Below the pieces are notes generated by a model. That model was not told where the DNA came from, searched no databases, and worked only from the letters and a program-made list of their open reading frames with translations. Shown here piece by piece: positions 8,375 to 16,529 of a stretch of DNA of 64,000 bases (positions within the stretch are counted from its first letter, which is position 1; every line of letters starts with the position of its first letter). A program made the translations under genes and the position numbers. The DNA comes from DASPMP01 sp035758925 (GTDB lineage: Bacteria; Gemmatimonadota; Gemmatimonadetes; Gemmatimonadales; Gemmatimonadaceae), in the NCBI GenBank assembly GCA_035758925.1, contig DASTVV010000001.1, positions 1 through 64,000 of the forward strand, in the 5' to 3' direction.

Positions 8375-10371
8375 CAGAGCCCCAGCGAGCTAAGGCGCAC
8401 AGGAGTGGACGCGCGCCGCTCGTGGATTACGCTCTCGTACACGCGCGCCTGTATGAACGCGCCGAGTAGATCCCGGTCCAGCATTCCCTCCTGGGCCTCG
8501 CCGGTCAGGATGTCGAGCGCTCGCGCCGCGGGGACGGCGCGTTTGTAGGGCCGATCGGTCGCCGTGAGCGCGTCGAAGATGTCCGAGATCGTCATCATCC
8601 GCGTCTGCACGGGAATGTCGATGCCCTGCCGTTGGCGCGGATAGCCGCGGCCGTTGAGCTTCTCGTGGTGATCGCGAGCAATGTTCGGAACGCCCCTGAG
8701 CTCCCGCGTCCACGGGATCTTGTCGAGAAACTCATAGGTGTGCGAGACGTGTGACTCGATCTCGCGGCGCTCCTGGTCATCGAGATTGCCCTTGCGAATC
8801 ATCAGGAAGCGGAGCTCTTCGTCGCGTAGCAACGGCCGCTCGATGCCGTCGAAGTCGACGTACGTCTGCCGATTGATGCCCCGCAGGTCTTCGAACGTGC
8901 CCTCCGGCATGACCGTGGGCTCGTTGGCGCGCACGATGTAGTCGAGGTACTTCTCCAGCTCCTCGCGTCGCGAGCGGCGAATGGTGTTTAACCGCGATGC
9001 CGCCTCGGCGTAGTTCTTCTCTCCGTGCTGGGCGAGATACTCTGCGCGCTCGCGCTCGAACTGCAGGTCGAGCCCCTGCAGCAGATACGCGAAGCGGTGT
9101 CGGATGATCTCGAGGTCCCACGGATACAGCTTCTTCTGCTTCACCAGCACTTGCTCGCGCACGCCGACCTTGCCGAAATCGTGCAGCAGGCTGGCGTAGC
9201 GCAGCTCGCGGATCTGCTCCTTCGAGAACCGCACTTCCCGGTACGGGCCTGGCTGGCCGCGGTCCACGGCCATAGCCAAGCCAACCGTAAGAGTCGCCAC
9301 GCGACCCGAGTGACCGGACGTCGTCGGGTCTCGCGACTCGATCGCGGTGACGGCCGCGGTGACGAATCCCTCGAACAGCTTCTCGATGTCCTCGTAGAGG
9401 ATGCTGTTCTCGATGGCGACAGCCGCTTGTGACGCGAGCGCGTTCACGAGCTCGACGGAACGGTAGTCATACGGCACGACCTCCGTGTCCACCACATCTT
9501 CGCCCGTGAGCATCGCGTCGTAGACGCGCTTCCGGTTGATGAGCTGCAGGACGCCGATGACCTCGTCCTTGTGCGTGCGCATGGGGAGCACGAGCATCGA
9601 CTTCGTGCGATAGCCGAACTTGTCGTCGAAGCTGCGGTTCTGCTTGTACGGAACGTCCTCGGGCAGGAGGTAGACGTCCGCGATCACCAGTGGCTGCGCA
9701 GTGGCGGCCACATAGCCAGCGAGGCTGCTGTGGTCGGCGGCCACCGTGTATTCGCTGAACGGCAGGTTCGGGAGCGTGAAGTTCTGCGACAGCTTGAAGC
9801 GCAGCTTCTTCGGCGGCCCGTCGTCTTCTCGTTCCGCGAGGTACAGCGAGCCCGCGTCGCTGTTCGTGATGCGGCGCGCCTGGCTCAGAATCATCTCCAG
9901 CAGCGTCGTGAGATCGCGCTCATGCGACAGCGCGACACCTACGCGCGTGAGTTCCGTGAGCTCCTGATAGCGCAGCCGCTCCTGTTCACGCGCTTCGCGC
10001 TCGCCCAGCAGCGCGACGGCATGGCGGAAGGCGCCGCGGAGCTGTGCGAGCACGGTGCCAACCGGAGCGTCGCCCGGAGTGAAGCTCGTCAACAGGTCTA
10101 CGGGGAAGTCTTCCGTCGGCTCGCGCTCACCGGCGTCGCCAATCCCCACCAGCGCCGCAACGGTGGCCAGCGATTCCAGGATGTCACGCTGCCCCGCCAC
10201 GCTTTGGAGCAGCACGCGGTCCAGTGCGATCACCACGGGGCGCCGTTCGCTTTCCAACGCCGCTGCCGTTGGCAGTGCCGGTATGTGCCGCACCTCGATG
10301 TCGTCCTTGCGGCGGCCCAGCGGCGCCGAGGAGATGGTGCGACCGAAGGCGACGAGAAGGAGGGGCTGCAT
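8374..10371 (-). CDS. GAF-HD-GYP domain protein, probable cyclic-di-GMP phosphodiesterase
   Basis: The 665-residue protein has an N-terminal region without a clear family (1-130), a GAF domain at about 145-320 and a C-terminal HD-GYP domain. The HD motif is LLHDFGKVGVRE (His397, Asp398) and the GYP motif lies in HHEKLNGRGYP (Gly576-Pro578). HD-GYP proteins hydrolyse cyclic di-GMP. The HD to GYP distance is about 180 residues, much more than the usual 60 or so, because of a charged helical insert (around 410-540, including a duplicated R/E-rich stretch). The GAF domain probably senses a small ligand. It is cytoplasmic with no membrane segment. Confidence 0.85.
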   Translation of the reverse strand: MQPLLLVAFGRTISSAPLGRRKDDIEVRHIPALPTAAALESERRPVVIALDRVLLQSVAGQRDILESLATVAALVGIGDAGEREPTEDFPVDLLTSFTPGDAPVGTVLAQLRGAFRHAVALLGEREAREQERLRYQELTELTRVGVALSHERDLTTLLEMILSQARRITNSDAGSLYLAEREDDGPPKKLRFKLSQNFTLPNLPFSEYTVAADHSSLAGYVAATAQPLVIADVYLLPEDVPYKQNRSFDDKFGYRTKSMLVLPMRTHKDEVIGVLQLINRKRVYDAMLTGEDVVDTEVVPYDYRSVELVNALASQAAVAIENSILYEDIEKLFEGFVTAAVTAIESRDPTTSGHSGRVATLTVGLAMAVDRGQPGPYREVRFSKEQIRELRYASLLHDFGKVGVREQVLVKQKKLYPWDLEIIRHRFAYLLQGLDLQFERERAEYLAQHGEKNYAEAASRLNTIRRSRREELEKYLDYIVRANEPTVMPEGTFEDLRGINRQTYVDFDGIERPLLRDEELRFLMIRKGNLDDQERREIESHVSHTYEFLDKIPWTRELRGVPNIARDHHEKLNGRGYPRQRQGIDIPVQTRMMTISDIFDALTATDRPYKRAVPAARALDILTGEAQEGMLDRDLLGAFIQARVYESVIHERRASTPVRLSSLGL

Positions 10372-10394
10372 TCAGATCTGGATGCAGTAGAAAG

Positions 10395-10426
10395 AGCGCC
10401 GGCCGACCTGGCGGTCGGCCGGCGCT
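10395..10426 (-). terminator. Rho-independent terminator after the CsgG-like gene
   Basis: A perfect 14-bp stem (AGCGCCGGCCGACC with a TGGC loop) is followed on the minus strand by CTTTCT. It lies 20 bases past the stop of the minus-strand gene at 10446-11288 and just upstream of the GAF-HD-GYP start. Confidence 0.8.
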
Positions 10427-10445
10427 TCAGGTCCGGAAAGATGCA

Positions 10446-11288
10446 TCAGCTCTTCGAAAGCTTGTCGTAGTGCTGACGGGCCGGCGCGTACTCGGGGAAC
10501 TTGTCCACGACCTGCTTGTACAGCGCGACTGCCGCCGCCTTGTTCCCCTGGTCCTCTTCCTCGAGGGCCTTGGAGTAGAGCATCGCTGTGCGAATGTCCA
10601 TCTTCGGCTGCTTGGCCGGCGCCTGGGCTTTCGCCTTCGGGGCTTCGGCCCTGGGTGCCTCGGCCTTGGGTGCCGGGGCGCTCTCCGCCGCCTTGGTCGA
10701 CGCCGTCAGGGGTGCCGTCGCCGACATCGACGCTGCGGGCGCGCCAGCCGGCTGGGCGCTGGCCCCACCGGCATCCCCGACCTGCAGTGCCGGCAGCTTC
10801 ATCTCGGTGTTGAGCTTCGTCGAGAGCTGGGCGATGAGGCCAAGCACGTCGTCACTCTTTCCGGTGAGCTTCACCGGATTCATGATGGCGCTGGTCTGCA
10901 CGTTGATCGCGCGCGACGTGAGCACGACCGTGCCCTTGCCGTCGCTCATGAATCCACCGGTGATCATGTACTGGGCACCGATAATCTTGCCGAGCCGGAT
11001 CGCGGTCTGGGGATCTACCGCGCCCTGCTTCGTGAGATTCTGCTCGGTGAGGAGTGCCTGCACACGCTCGCGTTCCACGACCTGGACACCATTGTTTCCG
11101 GCCATGTCGTTGATGAGCATGTCGGCGATGCCTTTGCCCAGCCCTTCGTAGTCGGCTCTGTCCTTGCCGAACGAATTGTTGTCGAAGTACAGGACCGCCA
11201 CGACCGGTTTGGCCTGCGCCTGAACGATCGTCGGCGCGAGCGTGGCCACCGACACCAGCGCCAGGGCCCCGCGGACAAAACTCCTCAT
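10446..11288 (-). CDS. CsgG-like secreted/outer-membrane-associated protein with C-terminal TPR-like tail
   Basis: The product is 280 residues. A signal peptide (MRSFVRGALALVSVATLAPT..., cut near VQAQA) is followed by a CsgG/curli-assembly type domain (about 25-170) with the typical AVLYFDN, GLGKGIADMLINDM and GAQYMITGGF segments. An Ala/Pro/Lys-rich linker comes next (about 185-235) and then a short helical repeat (ALYKQVVDKFPEYAPA). CsgG-like proteins act at the outer membrane; this one has no lipobox, so it may be periplasmic. The ATG at 11288 has GGGAGGG just upstream; the reading frame extends 20 codons further but without a better start. Confidence 0.8.
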   Translation of the reverse strand: MRSFVRGALALVSVATLAPTIVQAQAKPVVAVLYFDNNSFGKDRADYEGLGKGIADMLINDMAGNNGVQVVERERVQALLTEQNLTKQGAVDPQTAIRLGKIIGAQYMITGGFMSDGKGTVVLTSRAINVQTSAIMNPVKLTGKSDDVLGLIAQLSTKLNTEMKLPALQVGDAGGASAQPAGAPAASMSATAPLTASTKAAESAPAPKAEAPRAEAPKAKAQAPAKQPKMDIRTAMLYSKALEEEDQGNKAAAVALYKQVVDKFPEYAPARQHYDKLSKS

Positions 11289-11349
11289 AACCCTCCCTCC
11301 GAAGTGAAGACTGCGTCTAACGGCGTGCGACTGCGTGCGTCCCAACACC

Positions 11350-12222
11350 TCAAACGATGACCGTCATTCCTTCAGCGGCGGCGTTCACTTCCAGCTGGCT
11401 GCCGCGTTCCTTCACGATGGCCCGACATGCATCGACTCGCTTGTCCAGCTCTTCGTCACTCCGTTCCGGCTTGTGGTGAAACAGGAGCAGTTGTTCGACG
11501 CCGGACTCCATCGCGAGCGTCAGCGCGTCGTCGTACGTGGAATGCCCCCAGCCGCGATAGTGGTCGTACTCTTCCGCGGTGTACGTGCTGTCGTGGATCA
11601 GAAGCTTTGCGCCTTTCACGAACTCAACCAGCTTGCTGCGCCATCCGACGGGCGTCTCGTACTTGCCGCCGGATCCCAGCTCGTTGTCCGATATGTACAC
11701 GAGCGACTTTCCGCCGTGTGACAGGTCGGTGAATCGGTACCCCAACGCTCCGCCCGGGTGCCTCACCGGGTACGCCGAGACCTCGTAGCCCTGGCGGCGC
11801 TGCTTCTTTTCGTCCACCGCGCAGAAGTCGATCGTGGCGTCCAGCTCTTCGAATGTGACGGGGAACACAACTGGATTCATCTGGTCGCGGACGATGCGGT
11901 CGATGCTCGTCTCGAGCGACACGCTGCCCCAGATGGTGAAGTGATTGCCTCGCTGGAAAATCGGACCGAAGAAGGGAATGCCCTGGATGTGATCCCAGTG
12001 CGCGTGGGTGAGAAAGATGTCGCCTTTGATCGGCGCCCCGTTCGCGCGGCCAAGCAGCGATCGGCCGAGCTCCCGCATCCCCGTTCCGGCGTCGAGGATG
12101 ATGAGCCAGCCGTCCGTCGTGCGGAGTTCGACGCATGGCGTGTTGCCACCGTACCGCACGGTTTTCGGCCCGGGGCTGGGGATGGATCCCCGGGTACCCC
12201 AGAACTGGACGCGAAGGCTCAT
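11350..12222 (-). CDS. Metallo-beta-lactamase-fold hydrolase (PhnP/cAMP phosphodiesterase-like)
   Basis: The 290-residue protein starts with the strand VQFWGTRGSIPSPGP and has the metal-binding THAHWDH motif around residue 95, a further VRHPGGALGYRF segment, YISDNE and a late HDSTYTAEEY/GHSTY stretch. This is the pattern of MBL hydrolases acting on nucleotides or cyclic phosphodiesters. The substrate is not determined. A palindrome (CACATCATGTG at 12245-12255) lies in its promoter region and could bind a regulator, possibly the Crp/Fnr protein of the next gene; that is a guess. Confidence 0.8.
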   Translation of the reverse strand: MSLRVQFWGTRGSIPSPGPKTVRYGGNTPCVELRTTDGWLIILDAGTGMRELGRSLLGRANGAPIKGDIFLTHAHWDHIQGIPFFGPIFQRGNHFTIWGSVSLETSIDRIVRDQMNPVVFPVTFEELDATIDFCAVDEKKQRRQGYEVSAYPVRHPGGALGYRFTDLSHGGKSLVYISDNELGSGGKYETPVGWRSKLVEFVKGAKLLIHDSTYTAEEYDHYRGWGHSTYDDALTLAMESGVEQLLLFHHKPERSDEELDKRVDACRAIVKERGSQLEVNAAAEGMTVIV

Positions 12223-12326
12223 CGAGCCCCTGCTGCAGCGTTACACATCATGTGAGTTAAGCGCACTTCTATGCTACGCGAACTGTCACGGCTTGCCCGT
12301 GACCGACGTCACGCCGCAAGTGGCGC

Positions 12327-13034
12327 TCACTCACGCACTTGCGCCCTTTGTTCCAGTGCGTTCCGATTCGACAGGGAGATGCGTCGCCGCTCCACTGTGA
12401 TCCAGCCGGAGTCCTGAAAGTCCTTCATGGCGCGGGAGACGGTCTCGCGACTGGCGCCGATCATCTGGGCGATGGTCTGGTGCGTCAGCGACTTCTCGAT
12501 CTGGTCCGTCCCGCTTTCCTCGGCCATGTCCAGGAGCAGGCGGGCGATGCGGCCGGGGACGTCGAGGAGTACCAGTCCACCGATCTTGTCGTCGGCGCGG
12601 CGCAAGCGCTTGGAAAGCTCGAGGAGCAGCGACCACGCAATGGACGGAGAAGACTCCACTTTCTTTCTGAAGTCCTCCCGCCGCAGCACGATGAGGTTCG
12701 CGTCTTCCATCGCGATGACGTGGGCAGACCGCGGCCGCTCGTCGATGATGGACAGCTCGCCGAAGTGTTGGCCGACGCCGAGGACGCCGAGGATCACCTC
12801 GCGTCCGTCCTCGCCGATGAGCACCACCTTCACGCGTCCGGCGCGGACGACGAAGAGGCAGTCTCCGGGGTCGTTCTCGAAGAGGATGACGCTGCCGCGC
12901 GGGTGCGTCCGCTCGCGGGTCAAGTCAGCCAGGGATTCCAGCTCGGAGCGGCTCAGACCGCTGAAGAGTGGAACCGTGCTGAGAAAGTCAGCAGTGGTGG
13001 TCAATGCAGGAGAAAGCGAGCTGGACCCCGCCAA
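12327..13034 (-). CDS. Crp/Fnr-family transcription regulator
   Basis: The product is about 235 residues. The cyclic-nucleotide-binding fold covers about 20-140 (PGDCLFVVRAGRVKVVL, GQHFGELSIIDERPRSA) and the winged helix about 160-225, with recognition helix ASRETVSRAMKDF. It lacks the Cys cluster of an oxygen-sensing Fnr. Residues resembling the cAMP pocket (FGELSIIDERPRSA) are present, but the ligand is uncertain. The start is a weakly supported TTG at 13034; another TTG lies ten codons downstream. It is divergent from rpmE with about 240 bases between. Confidence 0.85.
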   Translation of the reverse strand: MAGSSSLSPALTTTADFLSTVPLFSGLSRSELESLADLTRERTHPRGSVILFENDPGDCLFVVRAGRVKVVLIGEDGREVILGVLGVGQHFGELSIIDERPRSAHVIAMEDANLIVLRREDFRKKVESSPSIAWSLLLELSKRLRRADDKIGGLVLLDVPGRIARLLLDMAEESGTDQIEKSLTHQTIAQMIGASRETVSRAMKDFQDSGWITVERRRISLSNRNALEQRAQVRE

Positions 13035-13155
13035 CGGCGGGAAAAGGGACGGCGGAGCTGGGCTCTTTTCTGGCAGGCTTCTCCACCCGCGTTGTTTGTA
13101 GGCGCGAAGTTACGCGCGAGAAGCGCCTGTGTCAAACGGGCAAGCTATTGTCGGG

Positions 13156-13184
13156 TTGGTTCTTAGGGTCGGTCGGCATATATT
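13156..13184 (+). promoter_or_regulatory. Candidate sigma-70-type promoter for the rpmE operon
   Basis: TTGGTT at 13156-13161 and TATATT at 13179-13184 are separated by 17 bases. It is about 90 bases upstream of rpmE and points the right way. The rest of the 13035-13273 gap contains a family E-like fragment (CACACACCCCAGACC near 13240) and nothing else I can name. Confidence 0.5.
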
Positions 13185-13273
13185 TCGGGCTCGCAACCAT
13201 GGGTTTGAGGATGGCGTCCATTGGGGTTTCCCCCGGCGCCACACACCCCAGACCAAAGACAAAGAGGCTTCCA

Positions 13274-13477
13274 GTGAAAACCGACATCCATCCAGAGTAC
13301 TACGCCGCCACCGTCAAGTGCGCTTGCGGCAATACGTTCGAGACGCGCTCGACGCAGGCCGAGATCCATACGGACATCTGCAATCAGTGCCATCCGTTCT
13401 TCACGGGCAAGCAGAAGCTGATTGACACCGCGGGCCGTGTGGAGCGCTTCCGCCAGAAGTACGGGAAAGAGAGCTGA
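13274..13477 (+). CDS. rpmE: 50S ribosomal protein L31
   Basis: The 67-residue protein begins VKTDIHPEYYAATVKCACG and has the zinc-binding cysteines of the C+ form of L31 (CACG and CNQC), followed by the conserved HPFFTGKQKL segment. Length and sequence fit the family. The GTG at 13274 has AAAGAGG about seven bases upstream. It is the first gene of a compact operon with prfA, prmC, ylbF, tmk and an S41 protease; rpmE-prfA-prmC is a common arrangement. Confidence 0.95.
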   Translation: MKTDIHPEYYAATVKCACGNTFETRSTQAEIHTDICNQCHPFFTGKQKLIDTAGRVERFRQKYGKES

Positions 13478-14538
13478 GTCTTCGGGATCGACTCAAGGAC
13501 GCGCTCGAGCGAGCGCGTGAAGTCGAGGCGGGGCTTTCCGATCCGAACACGGTGAAAGACGCTCGGCGCCTTGCCGAGCTTGGTCGCGAGCATCGGCGGC
13601 TTGGACCGCTGGTCGAGTTGGCCTCGCGCCTCGAAAAGTCGGAGCAGGAGCTCGTTGACGCCCGCGATCTCCTCGCCATCGACGACGCCGACCTCGCCGC
13701 GGAGGCGCGCCGCGAGGTTGGCCGTCTCGAGGAGGCCATCACCGGCATGGAGGAGCGGCTGGTGCCGATGCTCGTTCCGCACGATCCACTGGACGAGCGC
13801 AACGCCATCGTGGAAATCCGCGCGGGCACCGGCGGCGATGAAGCCGCGCTGTTTGCGGCGGATCTCTTCCGGATGTATTCGCGCTACCTCGAGCGGAAGC
13901 GGTGGAAGCCCGAGATCATCTCGCTGTCCCAGGGCACCCTCGGCGGCATCAAGGAGGTCATCTTCAAGGTGGCCGCGGACGAGGCGTTCGGAACGCTCCG
14001 CTGGGAATCAGGCGTGCACCGGGTACAGCGTGTGCCCGCCACGGAAGCTCAGGGCCGGATCCATACGTCTGCGGCCACCGTTGCCGTCCTGCCGGAAGCC
14101 GAAGACGTCGACATCAAGATCGAAGACAAGGACCTCCGCATCGATGTCTTTCGAGCCGGAGGCCCCGGCGGCCAGGGCGTGAACACCACGGATTCCGCGG
14201 TGCGCATCACGCACATTCCCACCGGCATCGAAGTGAAGCAGCAGGACCAGCGCTCGCAGATCCAGAACCGCGCCAAGGCCATGGAGATCCTCCGCGCACG
14301 CCTGCTGGATCTCAGGCTGTCAGAGCAGGAAGCGCAACGCTCCCGCATGCGCAAGACGCAGGTGGGCACGGGCGATCGCTCGGCGAAGATCCGGACGTAC
14401 AACTACCCGCAGAGTCGCGTCACCGACCACCGCATCAGCTTCACGACGCACAATCTCCAGGGAGTGATGGACGGGGACATCGAGCCGCTCATCGAAGCGC
14501 TCAAGCTCGCGGACGTGAACGAGCGTTTGAGTGCTTGA
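13474..14538 (+). CDS. prfA: Peptide chain release factor 1
   Basis: RF1 releases the peptide at UAA and UAG codons. The GGQ motif (GGPGGQGVN, Gln234) that PrmC methylates is present, as is the C-terminal R-x-YN-x-PQSRVTDHR region. The first GTG in frame (13552) would give only 328 residues and cut off the N-terminal helix. Reading from CTG at 13474 gives 354 residues, matching the family, with a proper first helix (SLRDRLKDALERAREVEAGL). There is no ATG, GTG or TTG between the upstream in-frame stop (13423-13425) and 13552. I therefore propose a CTG start overlapping the rpmE stop as CTGA. Confidence 0.85.
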   Translation: MSLRDRLKDALERAREVEAGLSDPNTVKDARRLAELGREHRRLGPLVELASRLEKSEQELVDARDLLAIDDADLAAEARREVGRLEEAITGMEERLVPMLVPHDPLDERNAIVEIRAGTGGDEAALFAADLFRMYSRYLERKRWKPEIISLSQGTLGGIKEVIFKVAADEAFGTLRWESGVHRVQRVPATEAQGRIHTSAATVAVLPEAEDVDIKIEDKDLRIDVFRAGGPGGQGVNTTDSAVRITHIPTGIEVKQQDQRSQIQNRAKAMEILRARLLDLRLSEQEAQRSRMRKTQVGTGDRSAKIRTYNYPQSRVTDHRISFTTHNLQGVMDGDIEPLIEALKLADVNERLSA

Positions 14539-15415
14539 CGTCGGTTCTTCCTTCAGCGTCGCCGAGCTCATCGCGGAGCTGACGCGCCGCCTTCAGACAC
14601 TTCCCGATCCCGGCGACGAAGCGCGAGAGACGCTCGCGGCGCTGCTCGACGTGCCACGACACTGGCCGGCGCTGCACGGGAGCGAACGCATCAACACGGA
14701 GACGTGGCAGCTCGCCTGCGCGGCAGCGGACAAACGCGCGCGCGGCGCACCGCTGGCCTACTGCGTCGGTCACGCCAACTTCCGGCGCCTCACCCTCCTC
14801 GTGGACGAGCGCGTGCTGATTCCGCGATCCGAGACGGAAATGCTGGTGGACCTCGTGCTCGATCGGACGGATGCCTTGCCCGCAGGCATCGCCATCGACG
14901 TCGGCACGGGCTCGGGAGCGATTGCGATCTCGCTCGCGACCGAGGGCGCTGGCCGCTTCCAGGGTGTCATCGCGACGGACGTGTCCTCAGACGCACTCCT
15001 GGTCGCGACGGAGAACGCGGCCAGATCGTCAGCGAGAATCGAGTTCGTCAACTGCAGCCTGCTTCCCCCCGCGGCCGTCGTCACGGGCCGACCCGTCGCC
15101 GCGGTCGTGAGCAATCCTCCATACATCAGCTTCGGGGAGATCGCCGAGTTGCCGGCGTCGGTGCGAGACTGGGAGCCACCGACGGCGCTGTACAGCGAAC
15201 GCGACGGACTGGCATTGACGGCGCGACTCGTGCGCCGGGCTGCACAGTATCTGGCGCCTGGCGGGCTTCTCGCGCTGGAAGTGGACGCGCGGCGTGCGTC
15301 GCTCGTCGCGGAGCTGGTCTCGTCCGACGGACGATACGACGACGTGAGCATACGGCTTGACCTCGCCGGCCGGGAGCGGTTCGTTCTTGCGACGCGGCGG
15401 TCAACGAAAGACTGA
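14531..15415 (+). CDS. prmC: Release factor glutamine N5-methyltransferase
   Basis: The 294-residue protein has the PrmC layout: an N-terminal helical domain that binds the release factor (1-90), then a Rossmann SAM-binding fold with IDVGTGSGAIAI and the catalytic NPPYIS motif (Asn195). It methylates the Gln of the GGQ motif in RF1 and RF2, and it lies directly after its substrate gene prfA, overlapping it by 8 bases. The start is GTG at 14531. Confidence 0.93.
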   Translation: MLDVGSSFSVAELIAELTRRLQTLPDPGDEARETLAALLDVPRHWPALHGSERINTETWQLACAAADKRARGAPLAYCVGHANFRRLTLLVDERVLIPRSETEMLVDLVLDRTDALPAGIAIDVGTGSGAIAISLATEGAGRFQGVIATDVSSDALLVATENAARSSARIEFVNCSLLPPAAVVTGRPVAAVVSNPPYISFGEIAELPASVRDWEPPTALYSERDGLALTARLVRRAAQYLAPGGLLALEVDARRASLVAELVSSDGRYDDVSIRLDLAGRERFVLATRRSTKD

Positions 15416-15428
15416 ACATGGAGCGGGA

Positions 15429-15782
15429 ATGATCGAAGAGAAGGCTCGTGACCTCGGTCGAATGGTGGGCCAGAGCAAGGAGTACCAGGAGCTGAAGCGA
15501 GCCAACGACGCGCTGGGACAGGATCCCGAAGCGGTCAAGCTCCTCAAGGAAATGGAGAAGCTGCGCACCGAAGCGCAGCGCATGATTGGGCGCGGCGAAC
15601 GTCCGACGGAGCAGATGGAACGACAGCTGGATGAGTTGCTCACGAAGGTCCAGGTTGAGCCGTCGTATCAACGGCTCATCGCGGCGCAGGAGAACTTCGA
15701 CAAGCTCATGGCACGCGTGAACGAATGGATCCTCGACGGCATGGAAAAGGGAGCAGCCAGTCCGATCATCATGTTGAGTTAA
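15429..15782 (+). CDS. YlbF/YmcA-family protein
   Basis: The product is 117 residues, soluble and helical, with the family pattern IEEKARDLGRMVGQSKEYQ and a conserved C-terminal helix ending in GMEKG. In Bacillus, YlbF and YmcA form a complex that works with RNase Y in mRNA processing; here the role is inferred only from similarity. The ATG at 15429 follows GGAGCGGGA. It lies 13 bases after prmC in the same operon. Confidence 0.75.
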   Translation: MIEEKARDLGRMVGQSKEYQELKRANDALGQDPEAVKLLKEMEKLRTEAQRMIGRGERPTEQMERQLDELLTKVQVEPSYQRLIAAQENFDKLMARVNEWILDGMEKGAASPIIMLS

Positions 15783-15796
15783 GGAGATTCTTCCGC

Positions 15797-15873
15797 GTTG
15801 GCGGTGTGGGGTGTGTGGTGTGGGGGTCCGCCCCAGACCCACACCCCAAACCACATACCGCACCCCAACTGGC
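15797..15873. repeat. Family E inverted repeat (GTGTGGGG-type)
   Basis: The left arm is GGTGTGGGGTGTGTGGTGTG and the right arm CCCACACCCCAAACCACATAC, joined by GGTCCGCCCCAGA. It interrupts an otherwise tight operon between ylbF and tmk and ends one base before the tmk ATG. The mRNA hairpin would cover the tmk ribosome-binding region, for which no clear Shine-Dalgarno is visible. Confidence 0.8.
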
Positions 15874-16518
15874 ATGCCCCTAATCGTCCTGGAAGGATCA
15901 GAGGGCGCCGGCAAGACCACCCAGCTCCGCATGCTCGCCGAGTGGTTGAGCGAGGCGCACAAAGCGGCGGTTGCCGTTCGTGAGCCCGGCGGGACGCTCC
16001 TTGGCGACGAAGTGCGCAGGCTGCTGCTCGATCCATCGTCCGACATCGTTGCGCGCGCCGAGAGCCTGCTGTTCATGGCGTCGCGGGCGCAGCTGGTGGA
16101 GCGCGTGGTGAGCCCGGCCCTCGCGAACGGCGAGATCGTGCTGCTCGATCGCTTCTTTCTCTCGACGTATGCGTATCAGGTGGCGGGTCGCGGCCTGCCG
16201 CACGAGGACGTGGGCGCCGCGAACCGGCTGGCGACAGCGGACCTCCGGCCCGACGTCACCCTGCTGCTGTCGCTTCCAGCCAAGGAAGGACTGAGACGTG
16301 CCAGCGCGCGCGGACCGGGCGATCGCATGGAGCGCGAGGACGTCGCGTTTCATGAGCGGGTTGCCCTGGCGTTCCAGGAGTTCGCTACGCCGGAGTGGCA
16401 GACGGCGCATCCCGAAGCGGGCCCGATCGTAACGATCGACGCGCGCGGCAGGGTGGAAGAAGTGTTCTCGCGCGTGTTGGCGGCGCTTGGCAAGCTCTGG
16501 CCCGGAACTTTCGCTTGA
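15874..16518 (+). CDS. tmk: Thymidylate kinase
   Basis: TMK phosphorylates dTMP to dTDP with ATP. The 214-residue protein starts MPLIVLEGSEGAGKTTQ, with the P-loop at residues 8-16, followed by the REPGGT motif, LLDRFFLSTYAYQ (DR-Y motif) and a lid region GPGDRMERED. The length is typical. The ATG at 15874 is the first codon that gives the family's N-terminus; earlier codons are read from the repeat upstream. It overlaps the S41 protease gene if the latter's TTG is used. Confidence 0.93.
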   Translation: MPLIVLEGSEGAGKTTQLRMLAEWLSEAHKAAVAVREPGGTLLGDEVRRLLLDPSSDIVARAESLLFMASRAQLVERVVSPALANGEIVLLDRFFLSTYAYQVAGRGLPHEDVGAANRLATADLRPDVTLLLSLPAKEGLRRASARGPGDRMEREDVAFHERVALAFQEFATPEWQTAHPEAGPIVTIDARGRVEEVFSRVLAALGKLWPGTFA

Positions 16519-16529
16519 GGTCAATCGCC

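Noticed and set aside
12285..12303. Terminator hairpin between the Crp/Fnr and MBL genes
   Set aside because: GTCACGG/CCGTGAC forms a 7-bp stem but has no T tract on either strand, so it was not listed; it might be a regulator-binding palindrome.
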